64,000 bases of DNA from JAHDHW01 sp965277415 (GCA_965277415.1 CBDICS010000054.1:248001-312000); one strand, 5' to 3'. Positions 1-9,028 are shown, numbered from the stretch's first letter. Notes: generated by a model from the sequence alone, not told the origin. Made by a program: numbers and translations.

Positions 1-26
1 GAAGTACGATTACTGTACATGGAGAC

Positions 27-386
27 ATGCACATTGGAGATATTATAAACACACACTTAAAAAGAAAGAGCTCTGAAGAAATTATTTCCTATACGAAGGA
101 AGAAGTTGAAAAGATAAAAAGATTAATTAGTAAAGGATGTATAGAAGAAGCAATTGATTTACTATTATACTATTCAAAAAAAATTAATCAAGATCTATTT
201 AATGAGACCATTGGGATAGCCCGCCAATGGGAAGCATTTCAGAGAGAATCCAGGATGGGTATTCTTTCTAGAAACGAAAAGTTTAAATGGGCGAATACAA
301 TCACTTTGAATTTATTGGACTCAACGGATGCCTTGCTAAAGAAAGCACATAATCTTTTTAATAAAAAAACGGATACAATGATGTAA
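27..386 (+). CDS. Effector-associated domain (EAD11-like) protein, possibly 5'-truncated by window edge
   Basis: Small mostly helical protein. Residues about 25-105 match my recollection of effector-associated domain 11: a helix with IKRLISKGCIEEAIDLLL, then QWEAFQRESRMGILS, then a final helix ending NLLDSTDALL. In known families these domains are death-fold-like adaptors that pair a sensor or protease with an effector in bacterial conflict or signalling systems. The frame stays open upstream of the ATG to the window edge, and those codons read as a glycine/threonine-rich stretch ending HGD, like the linker often found before EADs. The true start may therefore lie outside, and the gene may be the end of a larger effector. 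No catalytic domain is visible here. The family call is fairly sure; the role is unknown. Confidence 0.7.
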   Translation: MHIGDIINTHLKRKSSEEIISYTKEEVEKIKRLISKGCIEEAIDLLLYYSKKINQDLFNETIGIARQWEAFQRESRMGILSRNEKFKWANTITLNLLDSTDALLKKAHNLFNKKTDTMM

Positions 387-440
387 CATCTAAGTATCAA
401 ATAAGAAGCGTTCGCAAACAAAACCACCAACTTCCATTCC

Positions 441-803
441 TCACCAAATCTCCTCAAAATCCTCTGAACCATATTGATGATTTCTCGAATAATAATAAGT
501 AGTCTCTTTTGAGGTCTTGCGCTTGATTTGCAATTTATCTTTTGAAAAGAGACGACTCAGAAAAGCGAGCGGGGTCAGGATTAAAAAAAAGATGAGGCTC
601 AAAAGAATCCTCGAATTGATAAAGCCCAAGATACGAGCGAACGTATTCCAGCCTTTGATAATTGGGGTTCTTAAAAAGGGGAAAAGTAAATCAGGAAGAC
701 CAAGCGCACCACCGATTAGTAAAAAACCGGACCAGCGGAATATCGCATAAAGAATGAAAAATCGTGATAGAATGCTAAAATCCCTAGAATGGTCATTTGA
801 CAA
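441..803 (-). CDS. SxtJ-like small membrane protein
   Basis: A 120-residue protein with a hydrophobic N-terminal half (about residues 15-45) and a second membrane segment around INSRILLSLIFFLILTPLAF, followed by a basic and then acidic cytoplasmic tail. The pattern 'IxSRILL..IFFLxLTP....LSRLFxKD' is the hallmark I associate with the SxtJ family, small membrane proteins found in polysaccharide and carbamoyltransferase (SxtI/NodU) neighbourhoods. The start is TTG, as no in-frame ATG precedes the first membrane segment. The overlapping plus-strand reading frame is basic and featureless and is taken as a shadow. No SxtI/NodU-type carbamoyltransferase is visible in the window to partner it. Function unknown. 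Confidence 0.65.
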   Translation of the reverse strand: MSNDHSRDFSILSRFFILYAIFRWSGFLLIGGALGLPDLLFPFLRTPIIKGWNTFARILGFINSRILLSLIFFLILTPLAFLSRLFSKDKLQIKRKTSKETTYYYSRNHQYGSEDFEEIW

Positions 804-887
804 AGTTAAAATCTTTTGATATAAATTAAATAGGTTCTCATTCCATCTAACAACTTATTATTAGATTTGTATTCGCAATTAATTCTT

Positions 888-2249
888 ATGCTATACAATC
901 GCTTCATCTTTAGATTACTTTTATCATTCCTTGGCATTTCTATTGCTTTATCTTGTACTGCTCCATTGGAGTATAATGATAAATCTGCTCCTACTTCGAA
1001 TTTTTCTCCTGATTTTGTAATTGAATGGTGGGATTTGATATACAAACATGTGGCTTATGAGCGAATCAAACCTCCGGTAGCTTCGCGGATATATGCTTAT
1101 CTAAGTTTGGCTATTTATGAAGCGGCTTTACCTGGAATGCCGGAATATAATAGCCTCAGCGGCCAAATCAATGGGCTTCATACTTTACCTATCCCCGATC
1201 CAAATTTAGAATATGATTGGCCTACTGTTATTATACTTAGTACTTATGCTGCTGTGGATGAATTGCTATCCCGTTTTGTAAATGCAGATGAGCAAAGCTT
1301 TATAAAATTGAAAGATAAGCAATTAGAGAAAAGAGCGATTTTAATATCAAAGACTGTTTTTGAGCGATCTAGTGCCTATGGAGAAACCTTAGCCCAATCG
1401 TTGATTAAGTGGATGCAGGAAGACCAGTTTAATGATACGCGATATTATAATTTTTATCAGCCACCTTCCAGAAATGCAATGATGTCCAATTGGGAACCCA
1501 CAGATTTTAATATGGAAGCCTGTGAACCTTATTGGTCATCTTTACGATCTTTTGTCCTAAAGAATGGAGAAGAATGCCATGTTCAATTGCCTGTTCAATT
1601 TGATGAAAACCCAGATTCGGATTTTGGTAAATACTTGAAAGAGATTCTTGACTTTGATTTGAAACTTACAGAAGCCGAAAGAGACATCGCTTTTCATTGG
1701 GCAGATGATCCCGGTGAGACGGCGACACCTTCTGGCCATTGGACTTATATTGTGAACTATTGTATCAAACAAGATCAACTCAACCTGGAACAAGCAGCAG
1801 GAATCTATGCTTTAATTGGAGTTGGGATTGCTGATGCTTTTATCGCATCTTGGTATACAAAGTACAAAGTGAACTTACTCCGACCCAAAACCTATATTCA
1901 AACTTATATGGATAGACCAGATTGGGAACCTTTGGTTGAAACACCACCCTTTCCTGAATTTACTTCTGCCCATTCTGTAGTCTCTACAGTCGCTTCAGAA
2001 ACTTTGAGCCAAATCTTTGGAGATGATTACACTGTTATGGATAGTACACATGTCCGGATAGGGCTTGAACCCCGACTAATTCAATCTTTTCGAGCAGCAG
2101 CATTAGAAGCTTCCTTGTCTCGAGTTTATGGAGGGATTCATTATCGATTTGCGATTGAATCAGGTATAGAACAGGGTTTATGTGTTCAAGAAAAAATCTT
2201 AAGTCGTATTCGCCTGAGAAAGGATGGCACTTTAAAAATTATTGAATAA
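888..2249 (+). CDS. Vanadium-dependent haloperoxidase / PAP2-like lipoprotein
   Basis: Acid-phosphatase/vanadium haloperoxidase superfamily protein of about 453 residues. The phosphate- or vanadate-binding signature appears in order in the C-terminal third: K...LLRP (KYKVNLLRPKTYI), then the PSGH-like block FPEFTSAHSV, then SRVYGGIHYRF supplying the SR....H motif. The N-terminus is a lipoprotein signal ending in ALSC, so the protein is probably anchored in the membrane and faces the periplasm or cell surface. I chose the ATG at 888 over an upstream TTG at 867 because it places the lysine-poor signal peptide directly at the start. It is followed two bases later by the next gene, suggesting co-transcription. 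Whether it halogenates or only dephosphorylates cannot be told from sequence. Confidence 0.8.
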   Translation: MLYNRFIFRLLLSFLGISIALSCTAPLEYNDKSAPTSNFSPDFVIEWWDLIYKHVAYERIKPPVASRIYAYLSLAIYEAALPGMPEYNSLSGQINGLHTLPIPDPNLEYDWPTVIILSTYAAVDELLSRFVNADEQSFIKLKDKQLEKRAILISKTVFERSSAYGETLAQSLIKWMQEDQFNDTRYYNFYQPPSRNAMMSNWEPTDFNMEACEPYWSSLRSFVLKNGEECHVQLPVQFDENPDSDFGKYLKEILDFDLKLTEAERDIAFHWADDPGETATPSGHWTYIVNYCIKQDQLNLEQAAGIYALIGVGIADAFIASWYTKYKVNLLRPKTYIQTYMDRPDWEPLVETPPFPEFTSAHSVVSTVASETLSQIFGDDYTVMDSTHVRIGLEPRLIQSFRAAALEASLSRVYGGIHYRFAIESGIEQGLCVQEKILSRIRLRKDGTLKIIE

Positions 2250-2251
2250 TC

Positions 2252-2746
2252 ATGAGTAAATCTTTTTTTATCCTCGCTTCTTTTTTCTTTTTTATAATGA
2301 GTAGTAAAGCTCAGGTATTAATGGAAGCGTATTTATTGGAAGATCATAATGGCTTAATAACAAACAGTTTCAATTTTCCAAATGAGGTGCTTGAGTATAA
2401 ATGGAAATTCCAATCCAATGAGGGTTTAAAAACGATTTACCTTTTATCTCTTTATCATAGAAATAAAGAGATCGTTTCTTTTCCTGTTCGGATGCGGAAT
2501 CTTAGTATCAGTTTTTATATAGAAATCAGGATGGCATTAAAAAAAGATGGGAGTATAAAAACTTTGAGCGGAATATATGATAAAGGAAATAAATGGATGC
2601 GTGTAAAGATGGCTCCTCAACTTGGCTGCACACAAGAAAATGTTAAGTGGAAAAGATTTAATCAAATTGATGACTTTCAACAGATATTGAAGCATCTAGT
2701 TCAGCAAATGGATGAAAACTTAATGTTGAATTGTTATGCTAATTAA
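2252..2746 (+). CDS. Secreted protein of unknown function
   Basis: A 164-residue protein with a clear signal peptide (MSKSFFILASFFFFIMSSKAQ, predicted cut after the Ala of SKA). The mature part is beta-rich with alternating hydrophobic and polar residues and two cysteines near the end (residues about 140 and 161) that could form a disulfide. I do not recognise the family. It starts two bases after the haloperoxidase-like lipoprotein, so it is probably in the same transcript. Its 3' end overlaps by 8 bases the end of the convergent AlgJ/AlgX-like gene on the other strand. Confidence 0.6.
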   Translation: MSKSFFILASFFFFIMSSKAQVLMEAYLLEDHNGLITNSFNFPNEVLEYKWKFQSNEGLKTIYLLSLYHRNKEIVSFPVRMRNLSISFYIEIRMALKKDGSIKTLSGIYDKGNKWMRVKMAPQLGCTQENVKWKRFNQIDDFQQILKHLVQQMDENLMLNCYAN

Positions 2747-3677
2747 GAATTCTTTTTAACAATAAATCACTGAAAATTTTACTTCCTATTTTGTTTAGAT
2801 GATGATGGTCAGAGAAATATTGATCTTTGGCAACAAATTCTTTTTGGAGGTCAATAATATTTGCATTTTCAAAAGAATCTATCAAATTGACTAATGCTTG
2901 TTCATTGTAATTTTGTAAACGAGCTAGACTATCCAATGCCGCTTGGTATTCTGATGTCAATGGACATTTGATGAAGTATAATTTTATTTTATATTCTTTA
3001 CAAAGGCTTAAAATTTTTTGTACGTATATAAGACTTGTTTTATCCATCATTCCAATTGTACTCAATAAATCAATATCATTTTGAATCATTTTCTGACCTT
3101 GTAGGTGAGTATACGAGGCAAAAGATTGTTTGGAATGATCGGCTTTTTTTGGGGCATCATTGGATAGGCAATCTTGTTTGAATATGGAAATTAATTTATT
3201 AGAAAAATGTTGCCGAAATGGTATAATACAAGCCATGATATATTCTTTCCAATAAAAAAATATCGCGTCTTTATGATGTCCTACTTCTACAAAATCCATA
3301 TAGTCTTTCCAATAAAAACTTCTTCTAAAATCATTGGGCTTAAATGTTCCCATTTCAAAAGGTAATAATAAGGTTTTAGGATATTTTTTTTCGATTTTCA
3401 AAATATATTTCAACTTGTAATAACTTTCAATATAACTTTCTCCTGGTGTTCCAACTTTTATTGCATTTTTAAAAGTACCTAAATCGATCCCTTTTTGAAG
3501 CCTGGAATGCCCCCCAACAAGTAAGGGAAAAGTGTCTGGTGCATTCTTCATAACTAAATCCGCATAATGAAACTTTGGATAAATGTATTTTTTTTCCTTT
3601 TGAAAATACCAATAAGCCCAGCCCCAAAATAAGAAAGGGATCATTAGAAACTGAATTATTTTTTTTATTAGAGACAT
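2739..3677 (-). CDS. SGNH/AlgJ-AlgX-like O-acyltransferase partner protein
   Basis: A 312-residue protein with an N-terminal membrane anchor (about residues 8-25, with WGWAYWYF) and a periplasmic domain. The C-terminal motif FSDHHHLNKIGSKIFSDLL is the Asp-x-x-His block of SGNH-type O-acetyl transfer proteins, and GGHSRLQKGID near the N-terminus could hold the nucleophilic Ser. It begins inside the stop codon of the upstream MBOAT gene (TAATG-type overlap), the classic pairing in which an AlgI-like membrane protein passes acyl groups to an AlgJ/AlgX/DltD-like protein that acylates a polysaccharide. The coupling strongly supports the role; the acceptor is unknown. Confidence 0.7.
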   Translation of the reverse strand: MSLIKKIIQFLMIPFLFWGWAYWYFQKEKKYIYPKFHYADLVMKNAPDTFPLLVGGHSRLQKGIDLGTFKNAIKVGTPGESYIESYYKLKYILKIEKKYPKTLLLPFEMGTFKPNDFRRSFYWKDYMDFVEVGHHKDAIFFYWKEYIMACIIPFRQHFSNKLISIFKQDCLSNDAPKKADHSKQSFASYTHLQGQKMIQNDIDLLSTIGMMDKTSLIYVQKILSLCKEYKIKLYFIKCPLTSEYQAALDSLARLQNYNEQALVNLIDSFENANIIDLQKEFVAKDQYFSDHHHLNKIGSKIFSDLLLKRILN

Positions 3678-5125
3678 TAGAATTGAAAATAAATAAATGC
3701 TTCGGAATGTACACCATTACTTAAAAATAATAATGCGAATATAATTAAATAAAGTACACCCCAACGTAACCAGGTTGGACGGTGATTCAACAGTGTTCGT
3801 TCAGGGTAACTACCTTGTAGTCCATAGATGAATATAGTAAACACAATCATTATTAGACAGATTACCATTTGAGGACTAGTCCCTTCATTAAAAATACTAG
3901 TTAAAGTATAATCTTGCCAAACAAAAACATTTGAAATAATCATTTTAACTTTTGCCCAGCTATCCGCCCACCAGACCACCCAGGTAAATGCGACAAGATG
4001 AAAGGTGATGAAGATGGGAAGGAGGATTTTAAAAATAAAATTTTCTCGCAAACCTATTTTGGTTAAACTCCAAATCCAGAAAGGCTTAATCGTTCTGTAT
4101 AATAAATAGTAAAGAAAATGCAAGCTTCCGAAAATAATTAATTTAGTATCGGTACCATGCCAAATGGCTACAGCTAGAAAAACTAAATAAAGGTTCAAAT
4201 GGTTTCGCCACTTTCCTTTGCGATTGCCTCCTAATGATATATAAACGTAATCTCTCATCCAAGTGGTCAGTGTGATATGCCATCGAGACCAAAAGTCCTG
4301 AATGGATCGTGCGAGGTATGGCAATCGAAAATTATCAGAAAGCTTGAAGCCTAGTAACATGGCAGATCCTATAGCAATATTGGTATAGCCTGCAAAATCT
4401 CCATAGACTTGAATAGCGAAAAAATAAATTGCAGTTAGAGAGGGTAAACCTTTATATAAATCGGGGTTTCTAAAAACTTGATTAACATATTCAGCGAGCT
4501 GATCTGCTAATATTAATTTGAGAAAGAGTCCCCAGAGTATTAGTTTCAATCCATCCTTGATTTGAAGGATGTTTAATTTATGTTTCTTACGAAATTGGGG
4601 AAGTAAATTTTTTGAACGTTCAATTGGGCCGGAAACCAATTGAGGGAAAAAAGAAATATACAATGCAAAAATACCAAAATGACGTTCTGGTTTTTGAACA
4701 CCTCTATAAATATCAATGGTGTAACTTAGACTCTGAAATGTGTAAAATGAAATGCCAATCGGTAATAAGATGGAAAAGCCTGGAGCTGCGAGATGAATAT
4801 CGCCAAGGGATAATAAATAGCGGAGTACTTCATTTAAAAACCCGAAATACTTGAACGTACAAAGTAGTCCGAGGTTTGCAAGAAGGCTTAAATATAAAAA
4901 TGGGCGACGAGCTTTTTTCGAATCATACTTACTCATTTGAAGACCTGCATAGTAATCTATCGCTGTAGAAATAAGTAATAGTAAACCATATTCTAAACGC
5001 CAAGATAGATAAAAAAAATAACTAGCAAATAATAATAAAATCCAACGGTAACGAAAGGGCAAAACATAGTAAACCGAAACGATTAATAATAAAAAAGCAT
5101 AATATTCACTGGTGTTAAATAGCAT
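3677..5125 (-). CDS. MBOAT family O-acyltransferase (AlgI/DltB-like)
   Basis: A 482-residue polytopic membrane protein with about ten hydrophobic segments. The block RSIQDFWSRWHITLTTWMRD followed by YVYISLGGNR is the MBOAT family core, and the invariant membrane-embedded His lies in FLAVAIWHGTD. By family knowledge it transfers an acyl (usually acetyl) group across the inner membrane for modification of a polysaccharide or teichoic-acid-like polymer. It is tightly coupled to the SGNH-type partner downstream (stop/start overlap) and follows the sulfotransferase gene with one spare base, so sulfation and acylation of the same surface glycan is a reasonable inference. Confidence 0.9.
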   Translation of the reverse strand: MLFNTSEYYAFLLLIVSVYYVLPFRYRWILLLFASYFFYLSWRLEYGLLLLISTAIDYYAGLQMSKYDSKKARRPFLYLSLLANLGLLCTFKYFGFLNEVLRYLLSLGDIHLAAPGFSILLPIGISFYTFQSLSYTIDIYRGVQKPERHFGIFALYISFFPQLVSGPIERSKNLLPQFRKKHKLNILQIKDGLKLILWGLFLKLILADQLAEYVNQVFRNPDLYKGLPSLTAIYFFAIQVYGDFAGYTNIAIGSAMLLGFKLSDNFRLPYLARSIQDFWSRWHITLTTWMRDYVYISLGGNRKGKWRNHLNLYLVFLAVAIWHGTDTKLIIFGSLHFLYYLLYRTIKPFWIWSLTKIGLRENFIFKILLPIFITFHLVAFTWVVWWADSWAKVKMIISNVFVWQDYTLTSIFNEGTSPQMVICLIMIVFTIFIYGLQGSYPERTLLNHRPTWLRWGVLYLIIFALLFLSNGVHSEAFIYFQF

Positions 5126-5126
5126 T

Positions 5127-5933
5127 TCACCACTTGTATTTTTTACCCGTTATTTTATATAGCTCTTCATTAGCATCGGCAAAAATATATTTAAGTTTCG
5201 GATTTAGGGGACGGTTTGATTTCCCAATATTTACAAACTCAAAAGATTCTGCACTCCAGTCATGAGGACGAAGCCCGAGAAAGGATTCTAATTCAGATAA
5301 AACTTTCTGAGGAATACATTTTAGTTCTTCACTTTCAATAAAGAAAAACTGACTTGGACTAAAATAAGAAAAATAAGTTTGGATATGATGAGCATATAAT
5401 CCTTGATGATATAATCCTGGTTGTATTAAAGTGTTTCCGGCTAAAAATTCATTTTGTAATGTTTGTTCAAAGTCAACAAAAAAATCAACGTTTTGAAGTG
5501 CTTCGAAAAAGCTACTGACTGAACCACTATATTTTTTTATCCGCTCTTTAAGCCCTTGCCTATTTTTTCTTTTCGATTGATACATTTGAAATTGAGACCA
5601 AGCCCGACTCAAAGGTTCTCGTAGTAATATAATAAACTTCATGTCTGGCTTAAAACGCCAAATTCTTTTAGCTGCCTTTACCGAATGCAAGTAATGTGGG
5701 GTTGCTTCGAATGTCTGATATTGATTAATGTCTTGACCTTCTGAAACTTGAGGAAATTGATTAAGATACCAGTCAATACCTACGTCATACAAATGATCCT
5801 GCCAGAAAAAATTCAGTTCTTTTTCTTTAGGAGGGAGCACATCCGGATGATAGGACAAGTATTCAAACAAAGCAGAAGTTCCAGCTTTTTGAGCACCAAT
5901 AATTAAAAAAGAAGGAATAAGTCTTTTATTCAT
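5127..5933 (-). CDS. Sulfotransferase (PAPS-dependent) domain protein
   Basis: Sulfotransferase-family enzyme of about 268 residues. The PAPS 5'-phosphosulfate loop is seen at the N-terminus as IIGAQKAGTSALFEYLSYHP, and the 3'-phosphate-binding motif as LLREPLSRAWSQFQMY. Such enzymes move a sulfate group from PAPS to a sugar hydroxyl, here probably on exported polysaccharide precursors. I use the ATG at 5933 (MNKRLIPSFLI) instead of a TTG one codon upstream. The start overlaps the last bases of the NeuD-type gene, so the two are translated together. No PAPS-synthesis genes are in view. Confidence 0.85.
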   Translation of the reverse strand: MNKRLIPSFLIIGAQKAGTSALFEYLSYHPDVLPPKEKELNFFWQDHLYDVGIDWYLNQFPQVSEGQDINQYQTFEATPHYLHSVKAAKRIWRFKPDMKFIILLREPLSRAWSQFQMYQSKRKNRQGLKERIKKYSGSVSSFFEALQNVDFFVDFEQTLQNEFLAGNTLIQPGLYHQGLYAHHIQTYFSYFSPSQFFFIESEELKCIPQKVLSELESFLGLRPHDWSAESFEFVNIGKSNRPLNPKLKYIFADANEELYKITGKKYKW

Positions 5934-6570
5934 CAAATGGAATATTTTCTCCTATACAAATGGCTGGTACTCCTGCAACAATTTGATGATCTGGAATATC
6001 TTTGGTGACAACACTTCCTGCCCCTACGGTTACGTGTTTTCCTAGATTAACGCCCGGCTTGATCACCGCATTAATACCAATTTGACAATAGTCTCCAACA
6101 TGAGAACTAGAAATATATACACCAGGAGCTAAATCACAAAACCTTCCAATCCTACAGAAATGCCCTAATGTACAGCGCATATTTATGAGGCTGCCATCTT
6201 CTATGCTCACCTCATTCGTTAGAATAGTTTCATGCATTATAATGACACCTCTTTGAGATATTTGATTATAAGGACCTATGTGTGCCTGACTAGAAATAAG
6301 AGAAACCAAATTTCCGCCCAAAGCATCAAAACGATTACTTAATTCATATCTATACTTTGGCTTGCCTATACCCAGTGCATAACGCTTGTCTTCTTTTTCA
6401 AAATATTGAATTAAGGCTTTCGGAGTCTTAAGTATTCGATATTTGTCATATAAAAAATCAGCCGCATTCTTATTGATATCATCATAAAAAGTCAGTGCCT
6501 CTTTCTGCTTTTCCATAAGCAGCATAGCTAATAAATCTCTGGCGCATGCACCTGCTCCGGCAATCAACAT
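5926..6570 (-). CDS. NeuD/PglD-type sugar O- or N-acyltransferase
   Basis: A 214-residue protein with an N-terminal Rossmann-like segment (LIAGAGACARDLLAMLL) and a left-handed beta-helix of hexapeptide repeats in the C-terminal half (for example IGRFCDLAPGVYISSSHVGD, then IGINAVIKPGVNLGKHVTVG), ending VVTKDIPDHQIVAGVPA, typical of the NeuD/PglD/PerB group. These acetylate an amino sugar or sialic-acid-like sugar. It sits directly after the DegT aminotransferase, the standard order in which an amino group is installed on a nucleotide sugar and then acylated, which favours N-acylation of a 4-amino- or 3-amino-deoxy sugar. Confidence 0.85.
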   Translation of the reverse strand: MLIAGAGACARDLLAMLLMEKQKEALTFYDDINKNAADFLYDKYRILKTPKALIQYFEKEDKRYALGIGKPKYRYELSNRFDALGGNLVSLISSQAHIGPYNQISQRGVIIMHETILTNEVSIEDGSLINMRCTLGHFCRIGRFCDLAPGVYISSSHVGDYCQIGINAVIKPGVNLGKHVTVGAGSVVTKDIPDHQIVAGVPAICIGENIPFDE

Positions 6571-6574
6571 AGGT

Positions 6575-7663
6575 TTATTTTTGATCTAAAGTAGTTAATA
6601 TAATATTTACGATATGGTCTATCTGAAATTTATTCATTTCGTGAGAAAGCGGTAAGCAAAGAATACGGCTAGCAATATTTTCAGCAATAGGCATAGAAGG
6701 CGTGTTGGTATAAGGAAGTTTAGAAAGTGCTGGATAAAAATATCTTCTGGCATGAAAGCCATGTCCTTTTAAGTTAGATTTTACTTTTAATACTAAATCT
6801 TCTGAAGGGAATACAAGTGGATAGTAAGCATAATTATATTCTGTTTCGCTTTTGATCTTTTGTTGATGGAGTTCTGCTCTGGAGGATAACTGTTTATTAT
6901 ACAAGTTGTGAATCGCCTTTCTTTTTTTTGTTAATTCCTTTACAAAAGGTAGTACAGAAAGGCCCATTGCAGCATGTAATTCACTAAGCTTACCATTGAT
7001 TCCTATACCGAAAAAACCTTCATCATCCCCTTTATGACCAAAGTTTGTGATTTGAGCAATTCGTTCTGCAATTTCTTTTTTATGAGATATAATAGCTCCC
7101 CCTTCAGTAGTGTGAAAAACTTTAGTCGCATGTAAACTGAGAATGGATAAATCTCCGTAATTTAATAAGGATTGCTTTTTATACTTGACACCAAAGGCTG
7201 GTGCAGCATCATAGATGACAGTTAGATTGTTCCGGTCTGCAATCTCTTGAATGGTTTCTATATCGCATGGATTTCCAAAAACATGAGCAGCAAGAATAGC
7301 CTTAGTTTTAGGACCAATAGCCGCTTCGATTTTAGAAGGATCAATATTGAAACTGTCAGCTTCGATATCTACAAAAATGGGTTTTAATGATAGCCATGCT
7401 ATACTTGATGTTGTAGCAACATAAGAGAAAGCGGTTGTTATGATTTCTCCTTCGAGGTTTAGAACCTTTATCGCGATTTGCAGGCCAAGTGTGCCACTAG
7501 AAACAAGATTAAGAAATGGAACATTAAGATACTTGACCATTTCTGTAGTTAAGTCCTTAGTCAATTGACCATTAGAAGTAACCCAGCCAGTATCCCAAAT
7601 TTTATCCAGATACTGATCAAAAGATTGCCTGGAAGGCAAATAAGTTTTTGTAACACCAATCAT
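6575..7663 (-). CDS. DegT/DnrJ/EryC1/StrS-family nucleotide-sugar aminotransferase
   Basis: PLP-dependent sugar aminotransferase of 362 residues, normal for the family. The PLP lysine is in LHATKVFHTTEGGAII, and YDAAPAFGVKY precedes it with the conserved Asp contacting the pyridine nitrogen. The N-terminal GWVTSNGQLTKDL matches the usual substrate loop. It would convert a keto-sugar nucleotide into an amino sugar using glutamate or glutamine as donor. The adjacent NeuD-type acyltransferase starts four bases after its stop. The substrate-making dehydratases (for example RmlA/RmlB) are not in this window and must lie elsewhere. Confidence 0.88.
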   Translation of the reverse strand: MIGVTKTYLPSRQSFDQYLDKIWDTGWVTSNGQLTKDLTTEMVKYLNVPFLNLVSSGTLGLQIAIKVLNLEGEIITTAFSYVATTSSIAWLSLKPIFVDIEADSFNIDPSKIEAAIGPKTKAILAAHVFGNPCDIETIQEIADRNNLTVIYDAAPAFGVKYKKQSLLNYGDLSILSLHATKVFHTTEGGAIISHKKEIAERIAQITNFGHKGDDEGFFGIGINGKLSELHAAMGLSVLPFVKELTKKRKAIHNLYNKQLSSRAELHQQKIKSETEYNYAYYPLVFPSEDLVLKVKSNLKGHGFHARRYFYPALSKLPYTNTPSMPIAENIASRILCLPLSHEMNKFQIDHIVNIILTTLDQK

Positions 7664-7687
7664 CGACTTTTTATAAAAAAGCCTAAT

Positions 7688-8884
7688 TTAATAAATAATG
7701 ATTTGTTTTACTATTTTATGCTCTGATGAAATTGCTTTTAGAATATAGATTCCTGGAGGAGTACTTTCAGGAATTTCTATTTCATAATTCCCATTACTAT
7801 CAACAGTTTTGTTCAAAAGCGTTTGATTTGTAATATTCAATAAAGAGATTTGGATGGCTTCATCTAATACAAAACCTTCCATACTAAGCGTAAACCTAGA
7901 TCTTGCAGGATTAGGAAACACATCCAATTGAGGCTTTGCTGAAGCGCCAGACAATGCAATGATATCTGTATAATTAAAAGCGCCGTCAAAATCTACCTGT
8001 TGGATTCGATAATATATTTCTTTTGCAATAGGAAGTTGTTGATCTAGAAATCGATAATTGGTTTCGATGTTACTATCGCCTTGTCCATTTACTTTTTTAA
8101 TATCTTCCCATGTCCAGGCGTCTGTCGATCTTTGAATGACAAAATGTGAATTATTGGTCTCACTGGCTGTTGCCCATTCCAAAAGATTTCCGTCCTTTGT
8201 AGGCGTGCCATGGAAGTAAGTATATTCTACAGGGAGTACCAATTCGACGGTCACATTAAAATTGCAGGTGACTGTACCTCCTGTCGCATCAGTCAATTCA
8301 ACTAGATGTACCCCAACAGGAAAGACATCTCCACTATCTTCATTGGAATCATTCGAAACAGGAACACAAGTATTAGTTGTAGGTAGTTCATTGACAACAT
8401 AATTAACCGCAATACCTCCTGCATTTGTAGTTTGAACAGTTATATCAGCAGGACACTCCATACGACAAGAAGTCAAGAGCATCATTTTGGTTGTCATACA
8501 AGTTGTGTTTGTTAGACAACCGGGAGCTTGATTGATTTGCAAGTCAAAGCTACCATCTGTAGTAGGCGTATAAATGACCTCAGATTGAGTACTACAAAAA
8601 TCATCATTATAAGCAAGCGAAGCACCACCACCAGCATTAAAAAGTGTCATTTCAGTATTAAAGTCAATATCGCCACAGGTTTCAAAACGATATTCCAAGC
8701 CCTCTTCCATATTATTTATTCTTATATATTCTCCAGCAAAAATACAGGTGGCCAGAACTTGTTGTGTACCAGCTTGTATTGGGGCATTAGTAGCACCAAA
8801 CTGATCGCTCAGATAAGTGCATTGAGCTGTAAGTATGGTTGTAGGTAGTAAAAAAAAGGAAAATAATATAATACGTAATTTCAT
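7688..8884 (-). CDS. Secreted protein with HYR-like domain and T9SS type A sorting tail
   Basis: A 398-residue secreted protein. A signal peptide (residues 1-20, ending LTAQ) is followed by a cysteine-containing beta domain (to about 140). A HYR-like domain starts at MECPADITVQTTNAGG and ends near GTVTCNFNVTVE. Next is a fibronectin-like stretch (LEWATASETNNSHFVIQRS is typical of such Bacteroidota proteins), and last a C-terminal sorting tail starting DVFPNPARSRFTL and ending VKQIIIY. The tail implies export by the type IX secretion system and attachment to the cell surface. The gene ends just after the aminotransferase start region, on the same strand, but is probably separately controlled. 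Adhesive or structural role inferred. Confidence 0.8.
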   Translation of the reverse strand: MKLRIILFSFFLLPTTILTAQCTYLSDQFGATNAPIQAGTQQVLATCIFAGEYIRINNMEEGLEYRFETCGDIDFNTEMTLFNAGGGASLAYNDDFCSTQSEVIYTPTTDGSFDLQINQAPGCLTNTTCMTTKMMLLTSCRMECPADITVQTTNAGGIAVNYVVNELPTTNTCVPVSNDSNEDSGDVFPVGVHLVELTDATGGTVTCNFNVTVELVLPVEYTYFHGTPTKDGNLLEWATASETNNSHFVIQRSTDAWTWEDIKKVNGQGDSNIETNYRFLDQQLPIAKEIYYRIQQVDFDGAFNYTDIIALSGASAKPQLDVFPNPARSRFTLSMEGFVLDEAIQISLLNITNQTLLNKTVDSNGNYEIEIPESTPPGIYILKAISSEHKIVKQIIIY

Positions 8885-8999
8885 TAGATCTAAGTTGATT
8901 TTAGCAAGTTGTTTCGTTTTAGTATATTAGTATAATACCTAAATATACGAGCGTTATCTTAAATAAGTTGCTCTGGATTGAAAAAAAATACATGCTTTG

Positions 9000-9028
9000 C
9001 GTCTTTTTTACATTAACTAAAAAAGACG
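9000..9028. repeat. Perfect 10-bp inverted repeat in divergent intergenic region
   Basis: CGTCTTTTTT (9000-9009) and AAAAAAGACG (9019-9028) are perfect inverted arms around a 9-base loop. It lies in the 256-base gap between the divergent T9SS protein and glycosyltransferase genes. The arms are A/T rich, so on either strand the right arm ends with few U residues outside the stem; it is not a textbook terminator. It may be a leader hairpin of the glycosyltransferase transcript or an operator. Apart from this hairpin I see no gene in the gap. Confidence 0.5.

Noticed and set aside
517..750. A 77-codon plus-strand reading frame rich in Lys and Arg
   Set aside because: It lies opposite the SxtJ-like membrane protein gene, whose family motif is clear; the basic composition is what the complement of a hydrophobic gene gives.
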